A DNA stretch of 58,268 nucleotides from Patescibacteria group bacterium (GCA_016926555.1 JAFGOI010000002.1:1-58268), one strand, 5' to 3'; numbered from the stretch's first letter, positions 8,889-18,380 are shown. Numbers and translations: made by a program. Notes: a model not told the origin generated them from the sequence alone.

Positions 8889-10841
8889 ATGCCCACAAAA
8901 AATAGATTCAACCCGGTTGTCATGTGCTTTATTCTGTTACTAGCAAGCGCATTTTTCTTTCTCTTACAACAAAAAACCTCCTATGCAGGTACAACACCTC
9001 CAACTACTACAGAAACCTTTGACCCTTCATCGCCTGATGGAAGAAATGGTTGGTATGTGTCACCTCTCGACATTACCCTGGAAGCTACAGACCTTGAAAG
9101 CGGGGTAAAAGAAATTAATTACAGATTAAACAGCGGTTCATGGATAAAAACAGAATTCGGGAATACACTGAACTTAGCTCCTAATCCATCTTTTGAAGTG
9201 TATGGCGTAATAGCCCCTCTCCACGTTGCTGACTGGGGTGTTGTAACACCAGGTGACCCTGCAACTTTCACTAGAACCATTACAGAATATGCGCCAGGCG
9301 CAGCAATATATTCAGTGGAAATAGGATCTACAACACCCGGATGGCATGCTATCCAACACAAAGAAGACTTTGCAGTGGTAACCCCCTTTAGCAATATGAG
9401 TGCCTCTGCTCAAATAAAAACGGTTGGTGCCAACTTAGCATACTTCAAAATGTATGCGGTTAGTCTGGATGGGTTTGGCCAACCCGTGTACACTCAGCTT
9501 TCACAAAGCACAACACTATCGGGAACAAATGACTGGACCCAAGTAGATTCTAATTTTGTTGTCAGCCTCGCCGATGCAATTGGAGTTTTCATGGAAGTTG
9601 GTCTTGACGGCGCAGGAACAATTTACGTTGATGCTATAACAATAACCGAATCATATACCACGGCTCAAGTAAACTTTGTAGTAGGGGCAGATGGATCGCA
9701 TACATTAGAATGGTACAGCGTAGACAGAATGGGCAACACTGAGTCAACTCACTCACGAAGTTTCAAAATCGATCAAACCCCACCTGGAAAGTGGTACAAT
9801 GCAGGAGCGTTCAGAGGGCTTTTTGGTACAAATTATATGCTATGGGTGTATGTAAATGTTCAAGATGATACATCAGGAATCTCTACTTTCACCGACAAGT
9901 ATCAATACCATGTAGATGCCGAACCAGGATTCGGGCGCTACGATGATATACTAGACTGCGGGTCTGACTGGGAACCTGATGGATGGGTTATCCTTATTTC
10001 ACCCCCATTTCTGCCCGGTGTAAAATCGGCTTATTTACTCACACCAAAAACTAATTTCTGTAATGATAACTGGAGAGTATGTAAAAAAGTCAAATTCCAC
10101 GCGGAGGACATGGCGGGAAACATAAACGAACAAGATTTCTGTATTAATGGACCTTGGATAAAATTTAGAGGTGAAGGAATAATAGGATCTACCGCCGGAA
10201 TTGATATGATATCAGAACCGGAAGATGATAATACAGATGGGTTAGTTGAGATCGGAAATGACACACTAGACTTTTTCAGAATGGAAAATGATTGGAATAT
10301 AAAAAACTACAACCTCGCCACTGTTTTTGACTACGACACTTTATGGGACATGACCTCATCAAAAACTGAAATTACAGACGGCAACCTCGTATCCGAAGAT
10401 GGCGTATACAATATAGATGGAAACTTCGAGATTAACAGTAGCAGCACTCCTTCCGACTACGATTCAAATACTTTTAACCAAATAGTTTTCATTAACGGCG
10501 ATTTATTAATATCCGAAGATATTATGGTAAATAACTCATCTACAGCCTTTTTCGTAGTAAGCGGTGATGTCGAAATCGCGAAAATTGTTGAAAATGTTGG
10601 CATAGCAATATTAGCAGACGAGGAGTTTAAAACAGCCTACGACATTGAGGAAGGAGATGCCACGGAAATACTAAACTTAAACGGGGTTTACGGAGCAAAC
10701 AAATTCGTATTCCAAAGAACCCTACAGGGAACAAACAACAACGATGTTCCTTCCGAAAACTTTGTCTACGAACCAAAATACTTGATAGGACTAAAAGACT
10801 TCTTTGAGGGTGGCTCCATAAAGTGGCTTGATTCTAATTAA
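8889..10841 (+). CDS. Secreted Ig-like / jelly-roll surface protein
   Basis: A 650-residue exported protein: signal peptide (about 1-33, FILLLASAFFFLL then SYAG), then an OmpL47/Ig-like strand set (TFDPSSPDGRNGWYVSPLDITLEATDL in two parts, ending NYRLNSGSW). This is interrupted by a domain starting NLAPNPSFEVYG that resembles a carbohydrate-binding jelly roll, after which the Ig-like domain resumes (VGADGSHTLEWYSVDRMGN). A Cys-containing middle domain and a C-terminal domain (about 460-650, with VFINGDLLIS and FFVVSGDVEI) resembling a beta-helix rung follow. It probably sits on or is shed from the surface and binds polysaccharide. TATTAT lies 7 bases before the ATG. Its last 4 bases overlap the end of cysS. 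Confidence 0.65.
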   Translation: MPTKNRFNPVVMCFILLLASAFFFLLQQKTSYAGTTPPTTTETFDPSSPDGRNGWYVSPLDITLEATDLESGVKEINYRLNSGSWIKTEFGNTLNLAPNPSFEVYGVIAPLHVADWGVVTPGDPATFTRTITEYAPGAAIYSVEIGSTTPGWHAIQHKEDFAVVTPFSNMSASAQIKTVGANLAYFKMYAVSLDGFGQPVYTQLSQSTTLSGTNDWTQVDSNFVVSLADAIGVFMEVGLDGAGTIYVDAITITESYTTAQVNFVVGADGSHTLEWYSVDRMGNTESTHSRSFKIDQTPPGKWYNAGAFRGLFGTNYMLWVYVNVQDDTSGISTFTDKYQYHVDAEPGFGRYDDILDCGSDWEPDGWVILISPPFLPGVKSAYLLTPKTNFCNDNWRVCKKVKFHAEDMAGNINEQDFCINGPWIKFRGEGIIGSTAGIDMISEPEDDNTDGLVEIGNDTLDFFRMENDWNIKNYNLATVFDYDTLWDMTSSKTEITDGNLVSEDGVYNIDGNFEINSSSTPSDYDSNTFNQIVFINGDLLISEDIMVNNSSTAFFVVSGDVEIAKIVENVGIAILADEEFKTAYDIEEGDATEILNLNGVYGANKFVFQRTLQGTNNNDVPSENFVYEPKYLIGLKDFFEGGSIKWLDSN

Positions 10842-12226
10842 AGCTTCCTCTTCACTCTATACATTCCCGAAGAGTGATCCTCCACAACGTAACCTTTTTC
10901 TTCGATTTTCCTTCTCAGCATATCCGCTTTATCCCAAATACCCGCTTTCCTATACTCTTCACGTGTGGCAGCCATATTTTGAATGTCCTTCGGTATCTCA
11001 AATCCTATATGCTCACTCATCCTTAAACCAAGCACCTTGTCCATTTCTACAACAGTGGCTACTTTTGACTCTTCCGATACATCACTTTTGAACAGATCCC
11101 AAAGAACCGCTAATGCTTCAGGCATATTTACATCAGAGTTTAAAGCTGCGTCAAACCTGCTCATATAATCCACGGACACTTTAGCCCCAGGATCTTCCGC
11201 ATATCCTGACACCAAAGTATAAATTTTTTTAAGGGAGTTCTGGGCACTTTCTAAAGCTGTCCAAGTAAAGTTTAAAGAACTTCGATAATGCGCAGTGAGG
11301 TAAAAATATCTCATTGATAATGGTATAAAACCCTTCTCGACAACATCCTCCATAGTATATGCGTTCCCAAGGCTTTTCCCCATTCTGCCCCCATCTACCT
11401 GTAAAAAGGCGCCATGCACCCAGTAATTTACGAATTTCTTTCCCGTGGCTGACTCACTCTGAGCAATTTCATTCTGATGATGGATCATTTTAAGATCCTC
11501 CCCACCCACGTGTATATCAACAGTCTCTCCTAATTCTTCCAGACACATGGCTGAGCACTCTATATGCCAACCTGGAAATCCAACTCCCCACGGTGAATTC
11601 CATTCCTGTGCCCTTTGTTCCTTCCCACGAGATAGCTTCCACAAAGCGAAATCTGTTGGATTTTTCTTCCGCACAGTCGATTCAACCCTAGCACCTTCCA
11701 TTACACTGTCAGATGTTAACCCGGATAATTGTCCATATCTTTCATATTTAGACGAATCGAAGTAGATTCCATCCTCAGTTTGATAAGTGCACCCTTTGTC
11801 TTCAAGGTCAACTATCAATTCTATCATTTGATCTATGTAACTGGTAGCTCTAGTAAACTTGCTTGGTTCCTTCATGTTTAAGACCTTAAAATACTTCATG
11901 AAGTCTTTTGTATAAAAGTCAGCAATTTCCTGGGCTGTTTTTCCCTCTTTTTTCACTGATGTTTCCATCCTGTCATCACCTATATCGGCATCTCCTTCAT
12001 TATCTCCAGTGAGATGTCCCACATCCGTAATATTCATAATGTACTTGACCGGATAATCGAAATACTTGAGCGTTCTATACAAAATATCACCTAACATATA
12101 AGTCCTATAATTTCCTATTGTTACATAATCATAAACAGTAGGTCCACATGTGTACATTGTTACCTCACCTGGATTCATCGGACTGAAATTTTCAACTTGT
12201 TTTGTTAGGGAATTGTATAATTTCAT
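10838..12226 (-). CDS. cysS: Cysteinyl-tRNA synthetase
   Basis: A 462-residue class I synthetase that charges tRNA-Cys. Zinc ligands are visible: Cys27 in YTCGPTVYD, Cys224 in GWHIECSAM, and the HVGGEDLKMIHHQNE block (about 239-253). The HIGH signature reads TIGN (36-39), with Thr in place of the usual His, and the KMSKS signature reads RMGKS (281-285). The length is normal for a bacterial CysRS. A TGGTAAAAT box lies 10 bases before the ATG, implying a leader of only a few bases. It is the last gene of the recR-dnaX strand block but seems to have its own promoter. Confidence 0.95.
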   Translation of the reverse strand: MKLYNSLTKQVENFSPMNPGEVTMYTCGPTVYDYVTIGNYRTYMLGDILYRTLKYFDYPVKYIMNITDVGHLTGDNEGDADIGDDRMETSVKKEGKTAQEIADFYTKDFMKYFKVLNMKEPSKFTRATSYIDQMIELIVDLEDKGCTYQTEDGIYFDSSKYERYGQLSGLTSDSVMEGARVESTVRKKNPTDFALWKLSRGKEQRAQEWNSPWGVGFPGWHIECSAMCLEELGETVDIHVGGEDLKMIHHQNEIAQSESATGKKFVNYWVHGAFLQVDGGRMGKSLGNAYTMEDVVEKGFIPLSMRYFYLTAHYRSSLNFTWTALESAQNSLKKIYTLVSGYAEDPGAKVSVDYMSRFDAALNSDVNMPEALAVLWDLFKSDVSEESKVATVVEMDKVLGLRMSEHIGFEIPKDIQNMAATREEYRKAGIWDKADMLRRKIEEKGYVVEDHSSGMYRVKRKL

Positions 12227-12264
12227 ACCGACTAAGATTTTACCATATAAATTTCTAATATGAT

Positions 12265-12888
12265 CTAATAATTTGCTCTCCCCTCCAATGCGCGTTTCAA
12301 CGTAATGTCATCCGCGTACTCAATATCTCCACCAACAGGGAGACCTCTCGCAATTCTTGTAATAACAACCTTATCCTCGTTATATCCTAGATCTCTAAGT
12401 AGTCTGGAAATATACATAGCAGTCGATTCACCTTCTAAACTTGTATTTGTCCCTAATATTATTTCGACGGGTTTAGATGATTGAGTAAACAAATCTTCCA
12501 ATCTTTGTTTTAACTCTTTTATAAACAATTCCTCGGGTCCAACGTGATTAAGCGGATCAATGGTACCATGTAACACGTGATACACACCTGAAAAATTTGT
12601 CTTTTCTATGGCAAATACATCTAAGGGATTCGAAACTACAATAATCTGCCTTTCGTCTCTTTTACTATCACTACATACAGAACATATATCAGTTTCGGAC
12701 ACATTCTTACATATACTACATAGCTTCGTACCTGTTTTTAGACCCACAAGTGAGTCGGCAAAACGCTGTAAATCTTCTTGGGGAAAATGCAGAAGATGGA
12801 ACGTGAGTCTCTGCGCAGTTTTTGGCCCAATTCCGGGCAAACGCTCAAATGACTCTATCAGTCTAAGTATCGGTTTTGGAACTTTCAC
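12265..12888 (-). CDS. recR: Recombination protein RecR
   Basis: A 207-residue RecR: N-terminal helix-hairpin-helix (FERLPGIGPKTAQRL), four-Cys zinc site (CSICKNVSETDICSVC, about 56-71) and a Toprim domain (IIVVSNPLDVFAIE, then GTNTSLEGESTAMY). RecR works with RecO/RecF in loading RecA at gaps. The start is GTG with an extended -10 (TGGTAGAAT) 6 bases before it, placed in the short gap after dnaX, so recR can be made from its own leaderless mRNA. The usual ybaB gene between dnaX and recR is missing. Confidence 0.95.
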   Translation of the reverse strand: MKVPKPILRLIESFERLPGIGPKTAQRLTFHLLHFPQEDLQRFADSLVGLKTGTKLCSICKNVSETDICSVCSDSKRDERQIIVVSNPLDVFAIEKTNFSGVYHVLHGTIDPLNHVGPEELFIKELKQRLEDLFTQSSKPVEIILGTNTSLEGESTAMYISRLLRDLGYNEDKVVITRIARGLPVGGDIEYADDITLKRALEGRANY

Positions 12889-12894
12889 TTCAAT

Positions 12895-12903
12895 ATTCTA
12901 CCA
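12895..12903 (-). promoter_or_regulatory. Extended -10 of leaderless recR
   Basis: TGGTAGAAT-N6-GTG on the minus strand, in the dnaX-recR gap. It supports the GTG start; there is no Shine-Dalgarno. Confidence 0.6.
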
Positions 12904-12929
12904 AAATAAAAAAGCGCCTTGTATTACAC

Positions 12930-14573
12930 TTACATCAAAGGCAGTTCTCCATCAAAAGAATTCATCAGTACATCCTTATCAATCTGTATATCTTCATCAT
13001 TTGGCACTACAACATTACGATCTGTAAGTATATGAACTTCTCCAGTTTGTATCTTTCGTGCTCTTTCCTTATTTACTTCACACTCCATTTTTAGCTTCAA
13101 CGAATAAGCATTTTCGAACGCTTCATTAATCAACCTTCTGCTCTTTGGCATATCTAATCTTTCCTTATGAAAGGCATAACATACTTCAATTACTACTGTA
13201 GCCCCCTCAACCCTTATAGGCTTGCTATGTTTCATTATAGCTATTAAAGAATGATTTAATATTTTTACTTCATCTAAAAACACTCGCCAGCCCTTCTTTA
13301 CTTCCTCAAGTGTTATTGCCAGTTTATCTTCTTCTTGGTCTATTAGAAATTCATCCTGCACATCCTCGGCGGGGTTTTTCTTACTATCACTATCTTCCCT
13401 TTTGTCTAACTTACGGTCGCCATCTTTTTTCTCGCTCACGTTCTTCCTATCAGAAGAACCCCTATCCGAATCATGTGATACCGGTTTATTGCCAAGTTCC
13501 CCAACTCCCGGACTATCAGTAAAATGGCACGCCTTAACAATGGCCAGTTCTATTGGAAGCTGTGATATAAATGCATCCTTAATCTGCGGCTGAATACTTA
13601 TGAACTCATCAATTACCTTCACTATCCAAGTCTCTTCAATGTTTCTTGATTGTTCCACGATTTTTTCCGATAAATCTTTAGGAACTATGGACAAAACCTC
13701 ATTAACACCTGAATTAACAAAAAGAAGATCCCGCAAATATCTCAATAGCTCCCCCACCCAAACATATAGATCCAAACCTTCTTCATACGCTTCGTCCACC
13801 ATATTGAGAGCACCCTTTATATCTCGCGTCCCTAAGAAATCTACAAATCTTAAATATCCTTCGTAAGTTTCTAAGTCCGAAAACGAATCTATACTTAACT
13901 CCCCTTCCAAAATCTGCTGAAGAAGCGTCTCTGCATCTCTAAAACCCCCTAAAGAAGCCTGGGCAACTTTTTCCAAATCTTTCTTTGAAATGTTGGCGTG
14001 CTCCATTTCGGCTATGTAACTTAACTTCTCAACTATCTGTTTTATACTGGCCCTCTTAAAGTGGAATATCTGGCAACGAGATTTGATTGTATCTGGAACC
14101 TTATTGGATTCAGTTGTACATAATATAAAAGTAACCCCTCTGGGGGGTTCTTCTAGAGTCTTTAAGAGTGCATTGAAGGCTTCCTTCGTAAGCATATGCA
14201 CTTCATCAATAATGTATACCTTATGTTTACCATAAGAAGGCGCTAGATTTATTTTGCTCTTCAGCTCCCGTATATCATCGATTCCCCGATTACTAGCGGC
14301 ATCAATCTCTATAAGATCTAAAAATGTCCCATCCTTAACCGCATTACATATATCACATGACGTACAAGGATCCCCATTATCATCTATGTTCAAGCAATTC
14401 AAAGCCTTCGCGAGTATTCTTGCTGTAGTAGTTTTTCCTGTTCCCCGGGGTCCAATAAAAAGATACGCATGTACTGTTTTGTTCGCACTCACCTGCTTGG
14501 ACAAGGCATCCGCTGCATCATTGGGGCGTAATATTTCACTAAATTTCTGCGGACGGTACTTGGTATAGAACAT
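12930..14573 (-). CDS. dnaX: DNA polymerase III subunit gamma/tau
   Basis: A 547-residue clamp-loader ATPase. Walker A is GPRGTGKTT, the zinc-binding Cys cluster is CLNIDDNGDPCTSCDIC, Walker B is VYIIDEVHML, sensor 1 is CTTESNKVP and the Arg-finger region is SRCQIFHF. A clamp-loader domain III follows to about residue 360. A low-complexity acidic and Ser-rich linker (about 360-420) leads to a tau-like C-terminal domain that would contact the polymerase. TATACT lies 8 bases before the ATG. It is followed closely by recR. Confidence 0.95.
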   Translation of the reverse strand: MFYTKYRPQKFSEILRPNDAADALSKQVSANKTVHAYLFIGPRGTGKTTTARILAKALNCLNIDDNGDPCTSCDICNAVKDGTFLDLIEIDAASNRGIDDIRELKSKINLAPSYGKHKVYIIDEVHMLTKEAFNALLKTLEEPPRGVTFILCTTESNKVPDTIKSRCQIFHFKRASIKQIVEKLSYIAEMEHANISKKDLEKVAQASLGGFRDAETLLQQILEGELSIDSFSDLETYEGYLRFVDFLGTRDIKGALNMVDEAYEEGLDLYVWVGELLRYLRDLLFVNSGVNEVLSIVPKDLSEKIVEQSRNIEETWIVKVIDEFISIQPQIKDAFISQLPIELAIVKACHFTDSPGVGELGNKPVSHDSDRGSSDRKNVSEKKDGDRKLDKREDSDSKKNPAEDVQDEFLIDQEEDKLAITLEEVKKGWRVFLDEVKILNHSLIAIMKHSKPIRVEGATVVIEVCYAFHKERLDMPKSRRLINEAFENAYSLKLKMECEVNKERARKIQTGEVHILTDRNVVVPNDEDIQIDKDVLMNSFDGELPLM

Positions 14574-14640
14574 ATGGAATTAGTATATAATCTCGCGAGT
14601 CATATTTAAATATGACAATGGGTGATATCAGATTTTCAGG

Positions 14641-15180
14641 TTATAAATTCTTATTATTTTCTATACTCTTTTCCAACACAGCTTTCAGATAACCTCCAAT
14701 ATCAAGCTCTGATATTTGTTTAAGTTCATCTTCCGTAAACTTCTGCAGAACCCAGTCTTCCGTAGATAACTGCGGATTCTGAGATCTGCCCACACCTACC
14801 CTTATTCTCCAAAAATCCTGTGACCCCAACATATTAATAATATCCTCAACACCCTTATGCCCTGCAGATCCTGACCCAAACTGGACTCTAACTTCGGAAA
14901 AATCTAAGTCAACATCGTCATGCACCACCCCCAAATTTCTCTTTTCAACCTTATAGAATCCTAAAATCTTACTCACACTCGACCCGGAATTATTCATATA
15001 TGTGGTAGGTTTTATAAACACAAAATCGTCTGAAACACTAATATCCGCGTTAAACTTTCTCTCACTCTGCCAGCTTGAACCTTTCGCATTTACCAGTTTA
15101 TCCAGCAATATAAAACCAGTATTATGCCTTGTTAGCTTATATTTTTCTCCCGGGTTACCCAAACCTGCTATTAAAAACAT
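14641..15180 (-). CDS. pth: Peptidyl-tRNA hydrolase
   Basis: A 179-residue Pth that cleaves peptidyl-tRNA released by stalled ribosomes. Family marks are GLGNPGEKY (6-14), the catalytic His at about residue 19 in RHNTGF, PTTYMNNSG, VVHDDVDL and GHKGVEDI. A good AAGGAG lies 7 bases before the ATG, as expected for a gene inside an operon. It follows ybeY by 21 bases. Confidence 0.95.
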   Translation of the reverse strand: MFLIAGLGNPGEKYKLTRHNTGFILLDKLVNAKGSSWQSERKFNADISVSDDFVFIKPTTYMNNSGSSVSKILGFYKVEKRNLGVVHDDVDLDFSEVRVQFGSGSAGHKGVEDIINMLGSQDFWRIRVGVGRSQNPQLSTEDWVLQKFTEDELKQISELDIGGYLKAVLEKSIENNKNL

Positions 15181-15201
15181 TTCAATACTCCTTATCTTCT
15201 C

Positions 15202-15519
15202 TCAATGGTCATCACCATCATGATGAATCCCCAATAAATGCAGAACACCATGTTTCACTAAATCGGATATCTCTTCTTCAACTGAGCACCCTCTATCTTT
15301 AGCCTGCTTCTCAGCCTGCTTCAGATTTACAACAACATCACCCACATATATCTCATTATCACCTAAATCTTTGTTAATACTAAACGATAATACATCGGTA
15401 GAGGAATCTTTATTCCTATACTTTTTATTCATTTTAGAAACTTCATTATCATCAGTTAAGGATATGGAGATTTGATAACGGAATCTATCATCAAAATTCA
15501 TAATCAGGTAGTAACTCAC
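15202..15519 (-). CDS. ybeY: Endoribonuclease YbeY
   Basis: A 105-residue (GTG start) or 99-residue (ATG at 15501) YbeY, short for the family. It has the RNKDSSTDVLSF motif and the zinc motif HGVLHLLGIHHD with His at about 90, 94 and 100; the chain stops five residues later. YbeY acts in 16S rRNA maturation and ribosome quality control. Its start overlaps the end of yqeY, so translation is probably coupled. Whether GTG 15519 or ATG 15501 is used cannot be decided from the sequence. Confidence 0.9.
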   Translation of the reverse strand: MSYYLIMNFDDRFRYQISISLTDDNEVSKMNKKYRNKDSSTDVLSFSINKDLGDNEIYVGDVVVNLKQAEKQAKDRGCSVEEEISDLVKHGVLHLLGIHHDGDDH

Positions 15520-15793
15520 AAAATTCTTTTAATACATTAAGTTCCGAAGTTTCTCTTTCTACAACATCTTCCCGTCTAGCTTTTTCCGCCAACTCGATGA
15601 CCTCTCTTCTCTTCTTGAGTTCCTTTTTAAGTATTTTTGCTACATGCGCATCCCCTAATTCTTCTTTCGATGTCCTTAAATCAATTTCCTTGTTTTTTAT
15701 TTGCGCCAATAAATACCTCAACACACTCAGTCTCAGAGTGTCATTACTTTTCATATACTGGGGTAATTTTGATTTTAACTCATCTGTAATCAT
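15491..15793 (-). CDS. yqeY: YqeY/GatB-tail-like protein, N-terminal half only
   Basis: 100 residues matching the first helical domain of YqeY: KSNDTLRLSVLRYLLAQIKNKEID, then ILKKELKKRREVIELAEKA and VLKEFCELLP. Usual YqeY proteins have about 145-150 residues and a second domain like the GatB tail; here the chain ends just after the point where that domain should begin. The start ATG shares a base with the rpsU stop (TAATG), giving translational coupling. YqeY often sits beside rpsU and is thought to act on tRNA or its amidation, but the role is not settled. Confidence 0.8.
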   Translation of the reverse strand: MITDELKSKLPQYMKSNDTLRLSVLRYLLAQIKNKEIDLRTSKEELGDAHVAKILKKELKKRREVIELAEKARREDVVERETSELNVLKEFCELLPDYEF

Positions 15794-15984
15794 TAATAAT
15801 TTCCCTTTTTTCTCTCCCAGTAGATTTTTCTCGCTAATTCTTTCTTCTTTAATCGTTTCAATTCACTAGGTTTTTTGAAGAACATCCTATCTTTATACTC
15901 ATCTAATGTGTCTTGAACCTGCTTGTTAAATCTTCGTAAAGCCTGCTCCAAGCTTTCGCCATGTCTTACCTTTACTTTTGTCAT
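15793..15984 (-). CDS. rpsU: Ribosomal protein S21
   Basis: A 63-residue S21 with the family pattern VKVRHGESLEQALRRFNKQV and a basic C-terminal half. A GTG lies directly before the ATG and could also be used. It heads the run rpsU-yqeY-ybeY-pth. The 215-base gap upstream, towards rseP, is very AT-rich and holds no gene; the promoter is presumably there but no clear single box was chosen. Confidence 0.92.
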   Translation of the reverse strand: MTKVKVRHGESLEQALRRFNKQVQDTLDEYKDRMFFKKPSELKRLKKKELARKIYWERKKGNY

Positions 15985-16199
15985 CACTTGCTAGGTTAAT
16001 CTGCCATCACACAAGCGACCAACCTGATAATACACCTCCAAACATACTCAATTTTAAATATACACTCAGTTCTATACCGAGATAATTATATAACTATATA
16101 CTAAATTGATCAAAAATATTACTACATAACTATTTGCTTTTAGTAAAGGAAAATACTATATCACACTCTTTTATTACCACAAGAGGAAATAGTCTAAAT

Positions 16200-17333
16200 C
16201 TATCTAAAAATGTCCTTAAGTGTCACTAAAAACAAAAGCCCTAGTAAAAACGCCATTCCATATCTGTGAAGTGTTGTTTCCAGCTTGGGATTTATTCTCT
16301 TCCCTCTAATAGCTTCTATCAATACAAATAATACTCTGCCACCGTCTAGAGCGGGAAGAGGGAGTATATTTACTATTGCCAAACTCATAGACATCAAACC
16401 AACAAAGTCCAGCAAACTAAGAAACGCTTCGCGAGTATCTAATTGCAGTATACCTCCTACAAGCTGATATATCCCTACAGGACCGGCTATTGAGCTAGAA
16501 ACGGGTTCCAAATCTTTACTTTCAAACGAAAACGAAATCACCTTTCCAATAGCCTTGATAGAATAGGAAGTTGTGTTATACAAATGAAGGAACCCAGCAA
16601 AGATCCGTTCATATGGTTTGGTATATTCAACAAATATAAACTCCCCTAAATATACACCCAAAATCTCCTCCCCCATATCATTAGTAGTGGGCTGCAAAAT
16701 AACCGTGCGAATCTTGCTTTCATCTCTTTTTGTCATATCTCGCAGCGTCACATTAACTGTAGTTCCTAATTTACCTTTTAATATATCCTTTACACCCTCC
16801 ACTGTAGAGACTTCAGCTCCATCTATTGATATAACGGCCTCCCCATATTTTATCCCTGCTTGGGCAGCCGGAGAATCTTCTCGGATACCTGTAACTACGG
16901 TACCAATACTCCTTGTCTCACCAAATGCGAATTTATAGTCAAAAAACAATGGAAACTCAAAAGACTTAAAGCCATTAGCGAACAGAAAGATATAAAAAAC
17001 AACCACGGCAAGTACCAAGTTCATTCCCACACCTGCAACTAAAACAGCCGCCCTCTGTAATGGTTTCTTTGAAATAAAGCTTTTGGGATCGACTAGATAT
17101 CTTTCTTCGTCCTCATCAACTTCCTCACCCGTTAATTTCACAAAACCGCCGAATGGCAGTAAGTTTAGCGAGTACAGAGTCTCACCTATCTTTTTCCCAT
17201 ACACCATGGGAGGAAGACCTAAACCAAACTCTTCCACACGAATACCGTTTTTCTTAGCGACAAAATAATGCCCTAGTTCGTGAACCAACACCATTACTGA
17301 CAATGTCATCAAGAAAATAAGTAAAGTCATCAT
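16200..17333 (-). CDS. rseP: Site-2 protease RseP-like (M50B)
   Basis: A 377-residue membrane metalloprotease. The HELGH zinc motif (18-22) lies in the first membrane helix, the GLGLPP loop follows, a PDZ domain occupies about 140-225 (AGIKYGEAVISIDG), and the second zinc site is NILPLPALDGGRVLF near the C-terminus. RseP proteases cut transmembrane proteins such as anti-sigma factors and signal-peptide remnants. A strong AGGAGG lies 7 bases before the ATG. It follows frr in the rpsB-tsf-frr-rseP run; the isoprenoid and lipid genes usual in this interval are absent. Confidence 0.93.
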   Translation of the reverse strand: MMTLLIFLMTLSVMVLVHELGHYFVAKKNGIRVEEFGLGLPPMVYGKKIGETLYSLNLLPFGGFVKLTGEEVDEDEERYLVDPKSFISKKPLQRAAVLVAGVGMNLVLAVVVFYIFLFANGFKSFEFPLFFDYKFAFGETRSIGTVVTGIREDSPAAQAGIKYGEAVISIDGAEVSTVEGVKDILKGKLGTTVNVTLRDMTKRDESKIRTVILQPTTNDMGEEILGVYLGEFIFVEYTKPYERIFAGFLHLYNTTSYSIKAIGKVISFSFESKDLEPVSSSIAGPVGIYQLVGGILQLDTREAFLSLLDFVGLMSMSLAIVNILPLPALDGGRVLFVLIEAIRGKRINPKLETTLHRYGMAFLLGLLFLVTLKDIFR

Positions 17334-17368
17334 TTAATTACCTCCTGAAATATACTAATATAACTAGC

Positions 17369-17917
17369 CTAAATAGACAAAATTTCTTCCTTCTTCGAAG
17401 AACCTATATCCTCAACTTTATCTATATAGTCTCTTACAGTTTCCTCCACCTCTTCACGAAAATAGAATCTATCATCCTCACTTATACTTTTGTCATTAAA
17501 ATCCTTATCAATCTCTTTCATGGTTTCCTGTCTTATGTTTCTAAGGGCAATTTTGCATTCCTCAACCTTAATTGATACTTGCTTTGCAAACTCTTTTCTT
17601 CTTTCTTCTGTTAAAGCCGGTATCTGAATCCTTATTTTGTCTGTATCTTCAATTGGATTTAAACTTAGTTCACTCTCTCTAATCGCCTTCACAACAGCTT
17701 TAAGTAAACTTTTATCCCATAGAACAATAACTAGATTTTGGGCATCCTGCATAGTGATTGACGCCACCTCCTTTATTGTCATAGGAGTCTCGTATGCCAC
17801 TACAGAAATATCATTAATTAATGCGGGACTTGCTCTTCCTGTACTGATATGACTTAGTTCAGTTTTTAGAAATTCAAGAGATTTATCTAATTTCGTTTTT
17901 AGTTCGTGACTGTTCAT
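17369..17917 (-). CDS. frr: Ribosome recycling factor
   Basis: A 182-residue RRF, normal length. Conserved segments are LKTELSHISTGRASPALI at the N-terminus, WDKSLLKAVVKAIRESELSLNP in the middle and LTEERRKEFAKQV. With EF-G it splits post-termination ribosomes. It lies 4 bases after tsf. pyrH, which normally sits between tsf and frr, is missing here. Confidence 0.95.
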   Translation of the reverse strand: MNSHELKTKLDKSLEFLKTELSHISTGRASPALINDISVVAYETPMTIKEVASITMQDAQNLVIVLWDKSLLKAVVKAIRESELSLNPIEDTDKIRIQIPALTEERRKEFAKQVSIKVEECKIALRNIRQETMKEIDKDFNDKSISEDDRFYFREEVEETVRDYIDKVEDIGSSKKEEILSI

Positions 17918-17919
17918 AA

Positions 17920-17940
17920 GTTTAGTTTAACACACTAAAC
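17920..17940 (-). promoter_or_regulatory. Hairpin across the tsf stop / frr start junction
   Basis: Perfect 7-base arms GTTTAGT and ACTAAAC (17920-17926 and 17934-17940) with a 7-base loop, spanning the end of tsf and the 4-base gap before frr. It may tune frr translation or mRNA processing; no U tract makes it a terminator. Confidence 0.4.
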
Positions 17941-18380
17941 TTAACGAAATCTTTAATTTCTATCTTCTCCCCCACCTTTGCTATAGTTTCATTAATAAGG
18001 TCTTGTACGTTTTTACTGCTATCTCGAATATAATCGTCCTTTAATAAATCGTCCACAGACTCATAATCATCTGTACACACCTGCATGGCAATTTCATCTG
18101 CCAATTTCTTGAAATCATCTGTTTTCGCGACAAAATCTGTTTCACACGCGACAACTACCAAACTACCTATCCTCCCTCCGGAATGGATATACGAAACAAC
18201 AATCCCATCTTTAGTTTCTCTATCAGCCTTCTTAGCCGCTTTATCACCAACTTTTTCCATTAGTATCTGCCTTGCCCTTTTGTAATCACCATTAGTTTCT
18301 TCTAGAGTTTTCTTAACTTCCAACACCCCAGCACCAGTTTCTTCCCTTAATTTCTTAATATTCTTTACATCTAATTTCAT
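17922..18380 (-). CDS. tsf: Elongation factor Ts, short form
   Basis: A 152-residue EF-Ts, compared with about 200-290 usually. It has the UBA-like N-terminal domain (LREETGAGVLEVKKTLEETNGD) and one core subdomain with CETDFVAKTDDF, the loop that acts on EF-Tu. The second core repeat and coiled coil are missing. Its start overlaps the stop of rpsB by one base, so it is co-translated with S2. Confidence 0.93.
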   Translation of the reverse strand: MKLDVKNIKKLREETGAGVLEVKKTLEETNGDYKRARQILMEKVGDKAAKKADRETKDGIVVSYIHSGGRIGSLVVVACETDFVAKTDDFKKLADEIAMQVCTDDYESVDDLLKDDYIRDSSKNVQDLINETIAKVGEKIEIKDFVKFSVLN

